The notes below the pieces were generated by a model. The model saw nothing but the letters and a program-made list of their open reading frames with translations. It was not told the origin of the DNA and did no database searches. Positions 29,925 to 40,854 of a DNA stretch of 64,000 bases are shown piece after piece; position 1 is the first letter of the stretch; each line of letters opens with the position of its first letter. This DNA comes from Ischnura elegans. Taxonomy: Eukaryota; Arthropoda; Insecta; Odonata; Coenagrionidae. The translations under genes were made by a program, and so were the position numbers. The stretch spans positions 75,713,907 through 75,777,906 of the forward strand of contig NC_060249.1 of NCBI RefSeq assembly GCF_921293095.1, read 5' to 3'.

Positions 29925-30186
29925 GGGAGAAAACTCCCTCTCCTGGTCCCTCCGGCAAAGGTTTGGAACCGATGCAGGAGGATATGGACGAAGATCTCTG
30001 CATTTCTGACACAGAGATCGAAAAAGTAAGAAATAAAGTAAAAAGAAAATGAGGAAGAGTCGCTAAAAGCGACGATCCTACAGATTTCGGTGCTAATGCT
30101 GCTCCAAATTTATAATATTTACTTGTGTATTTTGTTTTTTTTTCTTTAACCCCTCTTAAACTTTTTTATGACTGTTACATTACAAT
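29925..30186 (+). mobile_element. I-clade LINE, copy D, second block (ORF1 end and ORF2 start)
   Basis: The ORF1 tail of copy D resumes directly after the right target-site duplicate of copy E: GKGLEPMQEDMDEDLCISDTEIEK, almost the same as in copy G (36340-36410). An untranslated spacer follows, then the ORF2 start ATGACTGTTACATTACAAT (about 30166). After about seven codons copy F begins. The rest of copy D is not found to the right of copy F, so the RT and 3' end were lost. Confidence 0.85.
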
Positions 30187-30703
30187 CCCCATACGGGGGG
30201 AAGAGAGTAATCTCTTCCTTTGGGGAATCGCACCCCAACGGACCCGAGCCCTCCGGGGAGACAACCTCGTCAAAAAACCCTTCGTACGCTAGGATAGCGT
30301 CCAGACAGCATGTGACTGCTGTGCTGAGTAGCCGAAACATCTGGCGTCCTGATCACCCGCGTGCTTGCCGTGCGTGGACACCCATACGTGGGGGAGAAGG
30401 GGATCCTGGTGGGTGAGTTCTCCGGCACCCAGCTGGGCGTCGGATACCCAGTATGGGCCGGAGTTCAATACCCCACTTCGGCCCTCGGCCCGGCAAGCTC
30501 ATGGAGAGAATGGTTAATCGGAGGCTCATTTGGTGGTTGGAACGCCGAAACCTTCTCTGCAATATTCAATGTGGATTTAGAAGGTGCCACTCCACATTGG
30601 ACCACTTGGTGAGGATCGAAAATTATATCCAAGAAGCCTTCATCCTCCGCCAACACGTGGTTGGGGTATTCTTCGACATAGAGAAGGCCTACGATCGGGT
30701 TTG
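30187..30703 (+). mobile_element. I-clade LINE, copy F (5' leader joined to an RT fragment)
   Basis: The copy starts with CCCC-ATAC-GGGG and the GTAA-capped stem and keeps about 295 bp of leader. It then jumps directly (about 30483) into the RT: LMERMVNRRLIWWLERRNLL, CGFRRCHSTLDHLVRIENYI, GVFFDIEKAYDRV. It stops abruptly near 30703 without FVDD, RNase H or tail. It sits at the start of ORF2 of copy D. Loss of its 3' half together with the rest of copy D could be a single deletion next to the Harbinger element. Confidence 0.8.
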
Positions 30704-30825
30704 CATCTACGGCAAAGAAGAAATTATAAAAAAAAGAAACGACACGACCGTGTGTGCTTGTTGCAAACTAACTTTCAGATATAAGAGTTGAAGTGTATTT
30801 CTGTGAACATATTTGAAGGGAAGAA

Positions 30826-32486
30826 ATGAATGCAGTACCGCCATTGAATCCTGTACAAATGGAATGGAGGTTTAACGCCTTATTTGGCCTTGTTTTACTA
30901 AGAAGACGGCGATATGCAAGAAAAAGGTGGTGGGTTCGCCCAATATTTGAGGAACGCAGAAGGCAGGGAGACTACCATCATCTCCTCCAAGAGATGAGGC
31001 TGAACGACCGCGAGTCATTTTTTAATTACTTAAGAATGTCCCCAGAAATGTTCGATGCGTTGCTGGCAATAGTGGGACCTTCGATAACGAAAGCTTCTTT
31101 GGCTCGAGATGTGATCTCACCCGGAGAACGGCTAAGCATCACTTTAAGGTGAGTTTAAATTGAATTGAATACCGCTGAGGTATTTTACTGCTGATGCTAG
31201 TTCTAAATTTGCTACAGCAGTAGTGAATTAATTCTCTGAGCAGTTGTAACATTTGATTTCTGCGTTCTCTGTACTTAGGTTCTTAGCAGCTGGGGATAGC
31301 TTGGGTAGCTTATCTTACCAATACCGTGTGGGAAAAACCACCATTTCTAATGTGGTAAGCGAAACCTGCGAAGCTCTTTGGACTTGTTTTAGAGGTAGAG
31401 CATTTTTAGTGCCTTCCGTTACCAATTGGAGACGTGTAAGCCACTTTCTGGCAGAAGTGGAATTTTCCGAACTGCATTGGGGCGATTGATGAGAAGCACA
31501 TTGTAATTCAGGTAGGTCAAAAAACTTCTTTCCTTCTCTATTTTCAATGCATCCATGTCCATAAGTGATTCATAATTTCTCTCTTTGTGTATTTCAGGCT
31601 CCATCTAACTCTGGATCAGTTTTTCATTTACAAGGGCACGCATAGTTTGGTCCTGCTGGCTGTGTGCGATGCCAACTACACATTCACAGTAGTTGACATT
31701 GGTGCTGCTGGAAGGCAGAGTGATGGAGGCGTTTAAAAAAAATCTTTATTGGGCCAGTACCTAAATGAAGATAACTAAAGTGTTCCACCTCCTGCTGCCT
31801 TGCCTGGGTCACAGGCATTGTTACCTCACGTATTGGTCGGAGATGAGGCGTTTCCATTAAAAACATATTTAATGAGACCCTACCCTGGGAAAAATCTGAC
31901 GCAGAGGAAGAGAATTTTTAATTACCGCCTTAGTCGAGCCAGGAGAGTAGTTGAAAATGCCTTTGGCATTATGGTGGCCCGATTTAGGCTACTTCGGAAG
32001 CCAGTTATTGCAAAGTTGGAGAATACTCAGAAGTACATAAAAGCAATTGTTTGTCTGCATAATTGGATAATGAAGAATGAGGTTAGTATTACCATTACTG
32101 TTTAAGAAATCAATTGTTAATTTCGGGATTCTCTTGGGCTTATAGTACCCATTACCGATGGAGTTGCCTTCGAAGGATACCAAAGAAAACATTATTGCAG
32201 TCTGTTTAGCTACCTGTCAATTATACCTACTTCTGCCTTTTACCTTATCTTCTTCCAGGGACCTCGGAATCGGTGTTACTGCCCAGTGGGATATGTGGAT
32301 GGCGAAAATGTTGAAGGGGAATTGGTGCCAGGTCGTTGGAGGGGAGATGCAGGAGAAGATGGTTGTCTAAGGGCCTTAGGTCGGGTGGGAGCGAATAACT
32401 CTAACAGAGATGTATACAAGAATCGAGAAGATTTTGCTACATACTTCATGGAAGCTAGGGAGGTTCCTTGGCAATGGACTCTTTAA
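30826..32486 (+). pseudogene. PIF/Harbinger transposase (HARBI1-like), four exons, copy 1
   Basis: The exon layout is clear: exon 1 30826-31148 (donor AAG|GTGAGT), exon 2 31279-31511 (donor CAG|GTAGGT), exon 3 31598-32082 (donor GAG|GTTAGT), exon 4 32259-32486. Exon 1 holds the RRRQGDYHHLLQEMRLND and FFNYLRMSPEMFDALL parts; exon 2 the helix-turn-helix AAGDSLGSLSYQYRVGKTTISNVV and the GAIDEKH stretch (first D). Exon 3 holds [14 protein letters not shown] (second D), GDEAFPL, RPYPG and RVVENAFGIMVARFRLL (E). The end VPWQWTL is typical. About four small indels (near 31460, 31630 and 31730, for example) break the frame, while all splice sites remain good. Confidence 0.82.
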
Positions 32487-32542
32487 GATCATAACATCAT
32501 GGCTGATGATTGAAATTAAGAAATAATTTAACCATTCAACTT

Positions 32543-32736
32543 TTATTTCTTATTTTTAGAATAATTATAAAAAATTTCTTCAATTTTAAACCTCACTTCG
32601 TACATATCTCTGCGTGGCATATCTCGGAGTCGGGCTGCCAGGGATGCACAATACAAATCAAATTCGTCCATCTCCCTTGGCTGATTTCTCTCTAGCGCAG
32701 CAAGAAGATCATCGTCTTTCCGTCTATTTTCACTCC
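32543..32736 (-). CDS. BESS-motif last exon of a Harbinger accessory (MADF/BESS) gene
   Basis: On the minus strand an acceptor (TTATTCTTTTCAG) at 32737-32738 opens an exon running to a stop at 32543. It encodes DDDLLAALERNQPREMDEFDLYCASLAARLRDM...YEVRFKIEEIFYNY; the second half fits the BESS protein-interaction motif. PIF/Harbinger elements normally carry a second gene with a Myb/SANT or MADF DNA-binding domain beside the transposase, often convergent, which fits this position 57 bases after the transposase stop. The MADF-bearing upstream exons were not found; the region to the right is an old LINE. Confidence 0.6.
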
Positions 32737-32869
32737 CTGAAAAGAATAATTTTAGTTTCAACCGAATTATTTCGTTTAATTTCAGCCACTAATTTAACAA
32801 TTGCAAGAAGTAGTATAATATGTCAGTAGATAATGAGTATAGAATATACAGAAATAAGTCTACAAAAAT

Positions 32870-34200
32870 TAGTTGAACAGAAATACTCTACAAAAACTAC
32901 AGGCCAGTATCTATACTACTGCAATTTGGAAAAAATTATTTGAGCATGTGCATTGAGCAAGAGGCTCCAAGACTATCTTGATGGACAATACATTATATCA
33001 TAAAATCACTTCACCAATACAGTTTTCAGCATGAAAAGCAATTGAATTGGCTCTATTTAATGAAATTGACAATGTTATACGGGAGATAAATTATAAAAAT
33101 AAGGTAATGGGAATATTTTTTGATTTAAGCAAAGCCTTTGATGCTATGGATCATGTCATATCACTTGTGAAATGTGAATCAGTAGGTATGAGGGGTATTC
33201 CATTCATAGTTTCCTCACTGAATAAGTTTTGGCTTAAAGCCTTGGCATAAAGAGTAACCTACCAGAAAGATGGGACTATGTACTTATCCTCTATGTTAGA
33301 AGTTAAGAAAGGTGTACCACAGGGATCTGTGTTGGGTCCTTTTTTTACATTCATCATTGATTTACCCAATAAAATTGTAACTTCCAACTATAAGTGTCTT
33401 ATGTATGCAGATGATGTAACCATTTTATCAAAAAGTAAAAATCAGAACATGTAAATTGATGCCAGTAAACGTATAATGAAATGGATGCAAGCATGGTGTG
33501 ATGGAATTGAACTAATGTTAAATGATGATAAAACCCAAGAGACATTGTTATCTGTTAAGCAGAGCCTCAGGGAGAACGATATGTTGCTGTGCAAAAATAA
33601 TAATTTCAATATTGTGGGATGTACCTACTAAATTTCTTGGCATTTTTGTTGATGTTAATTTGAAGAGGGATAGTACACATATAGCACATATAGTACATGT
33701 GTGTAAAAACCTGGATTCAGCATTTTACATAATTTTAATACTAAAGCACAGTGTAAGCTAGTATGTTATGAAAGCCCTATAGTGTGGCTTATTCTACCCT
33801 AGAATGTCATGTAGTAATGTGATCTTCCTCAGTACTAAATGATGTGTTCATCATACAAAAGAAGTTAGTGAGAAGGATGTGCATATAAAAGTATCATGTT
33901 CATTACTATTGTCCCCCTTTCTTCAAAAGTCTTGAAATTTACATATATAAATGCATATAAATATCAGTGTGTCATGTATGCAAAAAATCGTACGGTTATT
34001 TTCATTGGAAATAATAGCTTCCATTCATATGACACCAGGAGATTTAATGAAATTCATTTCAAATTTTAAAAATTAACACTTGCATCTAGAGGGCCTGAGT
34101 TCATGTGTGCAAAATTGTACAACAAATTACCTGCATCCGTAAAAAATATAGATAGCCTTTTTCAAAAGACAGTTTCAGCATATTTACTGGAGAAAATGTA
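32870..34200 (+). pseudogene. CR1/Jockey-like LINE reverse transcriptase relic
   Basis: A decayed RT reads rightward over several frames. NKVMGIFFDLSKAFDAMDH lies at about 33090-33150, KKGVPQGSVLGPFFTFII at about 33305-33360, and the catalytic box YADD near 33400-33415 (KCLMYADDVTILSKS). Thumb-like sequence (KWMQAWCDGIELMLNDDKTQ) follows to about 33540, then a degraded C-terminal part to about 34200. Many stops are present. It is not related to the PHD-finger LINEs closely enough to call the same family. The 5' part and the tail were not recognised. Confidence 0.7.
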
Positions 34201-34682
34201 AAAGAATATATCTATACATGAATAGTAACATTTCCTCTATGAATATGTTTTGTTTTGACATGCCTTAGACACAGTAGTAGCTTGATGTATTGTGTCCTCT
34301 GGCTGTCCCCCACCTATTAATACCGTAAGCAAAAAAGTCATTTAACTAACGTTAATCTTACCCATCCAAATGCCCATGTGGTGGTTTGCTGGGTAATAAT
34401 AGGTATTAGCTGAACATAGTCGGGAATTTAACCATGTTAATGCCCTCAGAAATCCTAAAATCCACTAATCTTTTACAGTCGTTAGTATAATGGCGTTGAA
34501 ATTTTGGAAGAGACTTCAAAAATGTAATCAGTATTCGTATTCCTTAGAAAGGTGTGAGAATTGATAATGAGAGATCAACAACAAGAATAACTCATTCATC
34601 CTCAGTAGAATAAGCTAAAAAATAATCAGGCTTAAACGGCAAGATCTGATGCCATGATCTAATAAAATGAGAATTTTAGTAA
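34201..34682. other. No recognised gene
   Basis: AT-rich sequence between the old LINE relic and copy G. No frame, repeat or RNA gene was recognised. Confidence 0.4.
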
Positions 34683-35317
34683 CAACATTATCAACCCCGC
34701 ACGGGGGGAAGAGGGTGATCTCTTCCTTTGGGGAGCCGCGCCCCCACGGACCCGAGCCCACCGAGGAGACAAGCTCGTTAAAAAACCTCGTCGCTCGCTC
34801 GGATAGTGTCCAGACAGCATGTGACTCTGCTGTTCTGATTAGCTGTAACATCTGGCGTCCAGAATCACCCACGTGTTTGCCGTGCGTGGAGACCCGTACA
34901 AGGGGGAGAAGGGGATCCTGGTGGGTGAGTTCTCCGGCACCCAGCTGGGCGTCGGAAACCCGGTATGGGCCGGAGTTCAATACCCCACTTCGGCCCTGGA
35001 TTCCCCGATAAACGGGCGGCCGAGAAGAGCCCAGCTCGGTCAATCGGCTCCTGGCGGCTGGGGAGCTTGGCGGCTCCTTCCGAGTGTACGCCAGGACGGG
35101 TTAGTGCTGGAGATATGGGGGTCTCCGTAGGGCGGCCGAAGGCGTGTGGGTTCGGAGGGCCCCCGCGCTGGAGGTCCTAACCCGAAAGAGACCTCCTATC
35201 GAAGGTTCCTATATCCCTTGGGTAGCCCTGGCGACCACACCGGATCTCGGTGTGGCGTCCCGAATGTGTGGCTCCGTGGTGGGTGGGGAGCCCAGGGGAC
35301 GAATTTTGTATATGTGT

Positions 35318-36443
35318 ATGGATAATAACTTCTTACCTCCAACGAAAAGATCCCGTCCGGAAACGAATGGGGGAGAAATGAGAAACAATAAATTTCTTAT
35401 AATGAAATATCAGAAGGAAGGGGAAACACTAAAAAAAAGTGTCCCCTTCCTTAATTAGTAAAGTCCTTTCTGCTACGGTCCCAGGTGATATAAAATGGGC
35501 CAAAAAGTTACGGGATGGATCCCTTTTGATCGAAACGGCAAACCAGGCGCAAAGTGAGAAGGTTCTCAACATGAAACTGATGCACGACATCCCAGTGACA
35601 GTGGAGGTTCACCGAACCCTGAACACTTGTCGGGGAGTTATAAGCCATTTCGACCTACTTTACGTGGACGTTGACGAAATCAAACAAGAGATGGCATCCC
35701 AGGGAGTGTGCGACGATCGTCGGCTGACAACGAAACGGAATGGAGAAATAGTAAACACCACCTCTGTTGTGCTTACATTTACGTGTGACCGGCTCCCTGA
35801 CAAAGTGTTCATAGGGTATGAATCAGTGCCCGTGCGACCAGTCATACCAGCCCCGATGCGCTGTTTCCAGTGCCAAAAATTCGGCCACATCGCACCGCGA
35901 TGTGAGGGCAAGGCCACCTGCCCGCGCTGCGGCAAGGACAAGCACGATGGGGACAAATGTGCTGAAGCGACCTGCTGCGTGAATTGCGAGGGTACGCACG
36001 CGGTTTATTCTCGCGATTGCCCGAAAATGAAAGAGGAACGGAAGATTATGGAAATTAAAACTGTGGATAAAATATCTTACCTAGAGGCAAGGAAAAAGTT
36101 CAAAGCCCTTAGTGCCCCCTCTTTCTCGCGTTCCTTTGCCGCAATCGCCGCCGCTCCAGTTAAGAAGTGCACCATTTCTACACAGACGGAACCTGAAAAG
36201 CAGATAGATGTATAAAAAAAACAAATGCGAGTAACAGTAGCAACAATAAAAAACACCCCTTACACCTCCGTAGTGTCTCCCAAAAATACAAAACCTGACC
36301 AGCGAGAGAAAACTCCCTCTCCTGGTCCCTCCGGCAAAGGTATGGAACCGATGCAGGAGGACATAGACGAAGATCTCTGTATTTCGGACACAGAGATCGA
36401 AAAAGTCAGGAATAAGGGAAGGAAAAGTCGCTTAAAGCGATGA
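35318..36443 (+). pseudogene. ORF1, copy G, broken
   Basis: It starts MDNNFLPPTKRSRPETNGG at 35318. An enlarged A-run (about 35432) shifts the frame; the main block (35439-36215) holds CFQCQKFGHIAPRC, CPRCGKDKHDGDKC and CVNCEGTHAVYSRDC, then MKEERKIMEIKT. A stop at 36213 is followed in the same frame by the acidic tail MEPMQEDIDEDLCISDTEIEK and the basic end SRLKR (to 36443). This shows what the complete family tail looks like and explains the out-of-frame tail in copies A and B. Confidence 0.85.
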
Positions 36444-36536
36444 TTCCACAGATTTCCGGGCTAATGCTGCTCCAAGTTTCAATATTTACATCAATTTATT
36501 TTCTGTTTTTATCTTTCACCCTTTTTAAACCTTTTT

Positions 36537-39346
36537 ATGACTTTTATATTACAATGGAATTGTAATGGATTTTATCGGCATAAGGAGGAGCTGGCTGTTT
36601 TAATAAATGATTTTAACCCTTTATATATATGTCTACAAGAAACGCATTTTAAATCGACAGACAAGGGAATTTTAAAGGGATATAGTGTGACTAGGTTGGA
36701 TGACTTGAGTGGGCGAAGAGCCCAAGGTGGTGTAGCATTAGCGGTCCGGGATATCCTACACACCACCCGTGTGCGGCTAACTACCCCATTCCAGGCTGTG
36801 GCCGTCACCGTCCATGCACCCATGGAGGTAACGCTGTGCAACGTGTACCTCCCCGAAGATGCTCCGGTAAATGACAATAACCTTCAAGCCCTCATACGTC
36901 AATTGCCGCGACCCTATATTTTATTGGGTGACTTTTACGCTCATGATCCTCTGTGGGGCGGCCCTTCTGCCCAACGCAACAGAAGGGGACGGATTTTAAG
37001 CAGCTTTTTCCGAGATTTTAACCTCTTTTTATTGAACAATGGCGAGAGGACACGCTTTAACTCCTTTACCGGAGAATATTCCTCCATTGATTTGTGCTTA
37101 TGCACGAGCAGCATTTTCACAAGACTGAAACTGTCTGTCCATACGGATCTCTGTGGTAGTGACCACTTCCCGATTTTAATCAAATCTGACGAGATTAACA
37201 ATACGAATTTTATCCGCGAGGGCAACTGGATTGTCCACCAAGCCGACTGGTCTGTTTTTAAAAATTCTTTTAATTTCACGTACGATGCTCTTCGGGGCGG
37301 AACAAAGAACGTTGAGGTGCTAACAGCTAGCATAGTGGACGCAGCGAAACGTAGTGTTCCCTTATCTAAGGGCGCAATCCGTCGACCAGCGGTACCATGG
37401 TGGAATGAGGAATGCGCCGAAGCTATTAATAAACGGAAACGTGCCCTCCGTATTTTTAATAAGTTTCCAACTGCCTTTAATCTTGCCTCATTTCGACGAC
37501 TCAGAGCAAAACCTCGACTAATTATAAAGGAGTCAAAGAAGGCCTCCTGGATAAATTATGTATCCTCCATCAACAACAGGACTCCACTAACTCAGGCCTG
37601 GAACAAGGTGAGGGCTATCTCGGGAGCACGGCATGTTCACGGAGTTTCGTGCCTTGTATTTCAAAGTATGAAATTTCACACACCGGATGAGATATGCGAC
37701 GTTTTCGGGGAAGCGTTTGCCAAGACCAGCAGCGACGAGAACTACTCAGCAGCCTTCCTATCCATTAGGGAACGCTCCCCACACTTGAACTTCACCGAAT
37801 CGCACGCAGCAGCCGGATACAATGATCTTTTTTCCTTATAGGAACTGAAGTCCGCCATAACGGATTCCAAAGACACCGCGCCAGGAGTGGACGGTGTCCG
37901 AAACATATTTCTTCGGAATATACCGGAGAACGCGTTGATGGATATTCTCCATACCCTCAACCAAATTTGGGTTGAGGGAAGCTTCCCTACAGCGTGGCGG
38001 GAATCAGTAGTTGTCCCTATCCCCAAACAAGGAAAGGATAAAACAGACCCAAATAATTATAGGCCAATATCCTTGACCAGTTGTCTATGCAAGACCATGG
38101 AAAGAATGGTGAACCGTCGGCTCGTTTGGTGGTTGGAGCGTCGGAACCTTCTTTCCAATATCCAGTGCGGTTTCAGGCGAGGTAGATCCACCACAGACCA
38201 CCTCGTGAGAACCGAAAATTTTATCCAGGAGGCTTTCCTTCTGAGCCAGCATGTCATAGCCGTGTTCTTCGATCTGGAGAAGGCGTATGACCGAGTCTGG
38301 CGCCAGAAGATTCTGAATACATAAGCCCCTAAGTATTACTTTTAATAATTTTATCCTGGACAGTGAGTTTATACTCCCAGAAGTGTACCCCATTGGGAAT
38401 TCGGAAAATGCACCTTGGCAGGTACCTTTTCCACAAGTCAGCTTTGTCCTCCACAAAAATCAAAAATCTTTGACAACTGCCGCGGAATACCAGGATAGCT
38501 TCAAGGAAGTAATGCACCGCTACCCCGACTTCATTCCTGTTTACACGGACGGATCGAAGTCGGAGCGTGCGTGCGGGTGTGAAGTGATCTCGTCTCACCA
38601 TGGAACCCTCAAGGCCAAGCTCAGTCCGCTGTGTAGCGGCTATACGGCAGAACTGTTCGCCATAAAGATGGCTCTGGATGGTATTAAGTGTAGCAACGCG
38701 TCCTTTATGGTCTGCAGCGACTCCATGAGCGCCCTGCAGTCCATTTCCAGTTTTTCTCCCAGTCACCCAATCGTCCAGGAAATTCAAAAGAGACTACTTT
38801 CCCTTGCTCGGAAAAAAAGTGAAAATCCGTTTTCTGTGGGTTCCTGGACATGTAGGTATTGCTGGAAATGAGAAGGCCGACTCGGCCGCGAAGGCAGCCA
38901 GCGACGACGACGTTGCTGATTATGTGCTGGTACCACATGAAGATTTGAAGGCGACCACAAAAAAGATAGCCTCAGAAAAGTGGAAAGAGACTTGGCGCTC
39001 TCTTATCGGAAATAAACTGCGCGCAATCAAGCCGGTAATTTCAGCGTGGCCCACGTCTGTCAGGAGGAATCGCAGGGAGGAGGTCGCAATCGCACAATTG
39101 AGAATTGGGCACTGCGCTCTGACCCACTCGTACCTCTTCACCGAGGAGAGAATTCCACCCCTATGTGATGTTTGCGACTCTCCCATTACTGTGAGACATC
39201 TCCTGACTGAATGTGAGAAATACCGCTCTGTGCGTCATCGGCTGAACATCGGAGGAGACCTAGGGCACATCCTAGGAGACGACCCTGATAGTGTCAGCCG
39301 AGTAATAAAGTTTTTAATAGAGACCGGGCTAATTAACAGTGTTTAA
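36537..39346 (+). pseudogene. ORF2, copy G, broken
   Basis: The endonuclease (LQWNCNGFYRHKEEL, QETHFK, GDFYAHDPLWG with N replaced by Y, GSDHFPI) is in frame to 37841, where a TAG stands at the position of a TGG in copy A. RT motifs NNYRPISLTSCLCKTMERM and FFDLEKAYDRVW follow to 38324. A deletion then removes the rest of the RT. RNase H resumes at 38383 (YTDGSKSERACGC, YTAELFAIKMAL, CSDSMSAL), a one-base gain in an A-run near 38815 shifts the frame, and WVPGHVGIAGNEKADSAAKAAS plus the Cys-His end run to 39346. Confidence 0.87.
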
Positions 39347-39457
39347 ATTCCAACCTTTTTATAAATTGACAACCCCTTTTATTTCAAAACTTTTATGAAT
39401 GTTTAAATGTTTTTTTTAATGCATCTTTTAAAATTTTTGTTTTTATAGATTGCCTGT

Positions 39458-39487
39458 GGTGCTAATGACCTTAGTGGTCGAGGCACC
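39458..39487 (+). promoter_or_regulatory. 3'-terminal hairpin of copy G
   Basis: GGTGC (39458-39462) pairs with GCACC (39483-39487); the inner stem is extended to GACC/GGTC around TTAGT, so it differs from other copies yet stays paired. Confidence 0.65.
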
Positions 39488-39689
39488 CTAAACACAAATA
39501 CTACTACTACCAACATTATCAACAAGGTTATTTCGTCATCTACAAAAGGAAGCACCACTTATTGATAGATTTTTTTTTACTAAAGGAGGATGAAGTTATT
39601 GCTGTTTTTTATCAGTGTTTTAACTTGACATGACCTAGCCCACACAGCACAAAGTGAATAATATGCACATAATATTCAAATTGTATGCG

Positions 39690-40280
39690 AATATTATGCC
39701 ATCACAATGGTATAAATTGTGCATAAAATGTGCATAATATGTGCATATAAATGGTATAATGTCCTCATAAATTGCGATATATGCGAATAATATGCGGAAT
39801 ATATGCACTGATGGAATGGCATTATGTTTGCATATATACGGAATATATGTGGACGTTATACCATTTATATGCTCCTTTTGTGTACATATTATGCACAATT
39901 TATACCATGGATGTGGCCTAAAATATATGCGCATATTATGCCCATATATACCATTTATATGCACCTTTTATGTACATATTATGCACAATTTATACCATGG
40001 ATGTGGCCTAAAATATATGCGCATATTATGCCCATATATACCATTTATATGCTCCTTTTATGTACATTTTATGCATGATTTAAACCATTGATGTGGCTAA
40101 ATATACGCACATATTATACCCATATATACCATTTATATGCACCTTTTAAATACATATTATGCACATTTTATACCATTGATGTGGGCTGCCATATAGTTGC
40201 ATATTATATCATATATACCGTATCTACGTACCTTTTATGCACATTTTATACCGTTGATGTGTGATAATATGCACCCAAGC
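39690..40280. repeat. 90-bp minisatellite with an inverted unit
   Basis: Direct units start at 39861, 39951, 40041, 40129 and 40218 (spacing 90, 90, 88, 89), each opening with ccatttatatgc or a close variant and containing TATGCACAATTTATACCATGGATG. At about 39690-39760 the same unit occurs in inverted orientation (TGCCATCACAATGGTATAAATTGTGC), so the array is partly palindromic. The long open frames across it on both strands follow from the repeat period being a multiple of three and are not genes. Confidence 0.85.
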
Positions 40281-40284
40281 AGAG

Positions 40285-40445
40285 CCAAAGCACATTTAAT
40301 GTGCCTTTAATGTGCATTCATAACAACATTAAATGCACATTGGAAATGTGCATTGAAAGCACATTTTTGTCCTACTTTTTATGTGCATTTAATGCGCATT
40401 AGGAATGCACATTAATCCAGCATTTAAAGCACATTTTTAGACTGG
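40285..40445. repeat. Cluster of self-complementary AATGTGCATT motifs
   Basis: AATGTGC/GCACATT and close variants recur about ten times in 160 bases in both orientations (for example GCACATTTAATGTGC, TTTAATGTGCATTC, AATGCACATTGG). Neighbouring motifs can pair with each other. The cluster directly follows the 90-bp array and shares its TATGCAC/GTGCATA flavour. Confidence 0.6.
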
Positions 40446-40854
40446 TCCACTAGATGATTATATTATATGAAATTACATAATAGCAAATTTTTCTCTTTGA
40501 GAGTAAAGGTAAAATTATGCAAATAATTATTCCAATTCTTTATCATTGCCAACACTTATTTATGGTACAACAAGGGCTCCAATAGAATTAAGTTTATTGT
40601 TGTTGTTGTTGACAAAGATCTAGCATCGCCCTGGCCATGCACCATTGAAATAAAACATGTTGGCAATGAGAAACAAATGACATAATTACTCATTCAATTT
40701 TTCCTAATCTCCCGAAGGAAAAAGAAAATAGTACATGCTTTTGACCACCATGGAATAAGAGTAATCTTCACCCAAAAAAGTTATGACCAATAAAAGAACA
40801 AGTTCCATTGCCTTGCAGATCAATTAAACTTTAATCGTCACTCACTGATGTACA
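40446..40854. other. No recognised gene
   Basis: AT-rich sequence between the repeat cluster and the last exon of the DUF4806-type gene. It contains a short (TTG)n run at about 40599-40614. It would hold the 3' UTR of that gene; no clear polyadenylation signal was fixed. Confidence 0.35.

Larger units (their letters stand above)
34695..39510 (+). mobile_element. I-clade LINE, copy G (both ends kept, internal deletion)
   Basis: The 5' end is CCCC-GCAC-GGGG with a GTGA-capped stem; the 3' end is hairpin 39458-39487 and (TAC)n. The target-site duplicate caacattatcaa lies at 34683-34694 and 39511-39522. ORF1 and ORF2 each have a few breaks. An internal deletion of several hundred bases at about 38325 removes the RT region with the FVDD box. 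It represents a third lineage: ORF1 is closest to copy D. Confidence 0.92.

Noticed and set aside
39635-40091. Open frames of about 100 codons on both strands with MHNLYH/CTYYAQF repeats
   Set aside because: They are a by-product of the 90-bp minisatellite, whose period is a multiple of three.
39861-40280. CRISPR-like array
   Set aside because: Units of 90 bp adjoin each other without unique spacers, and the window is eukaryotic.
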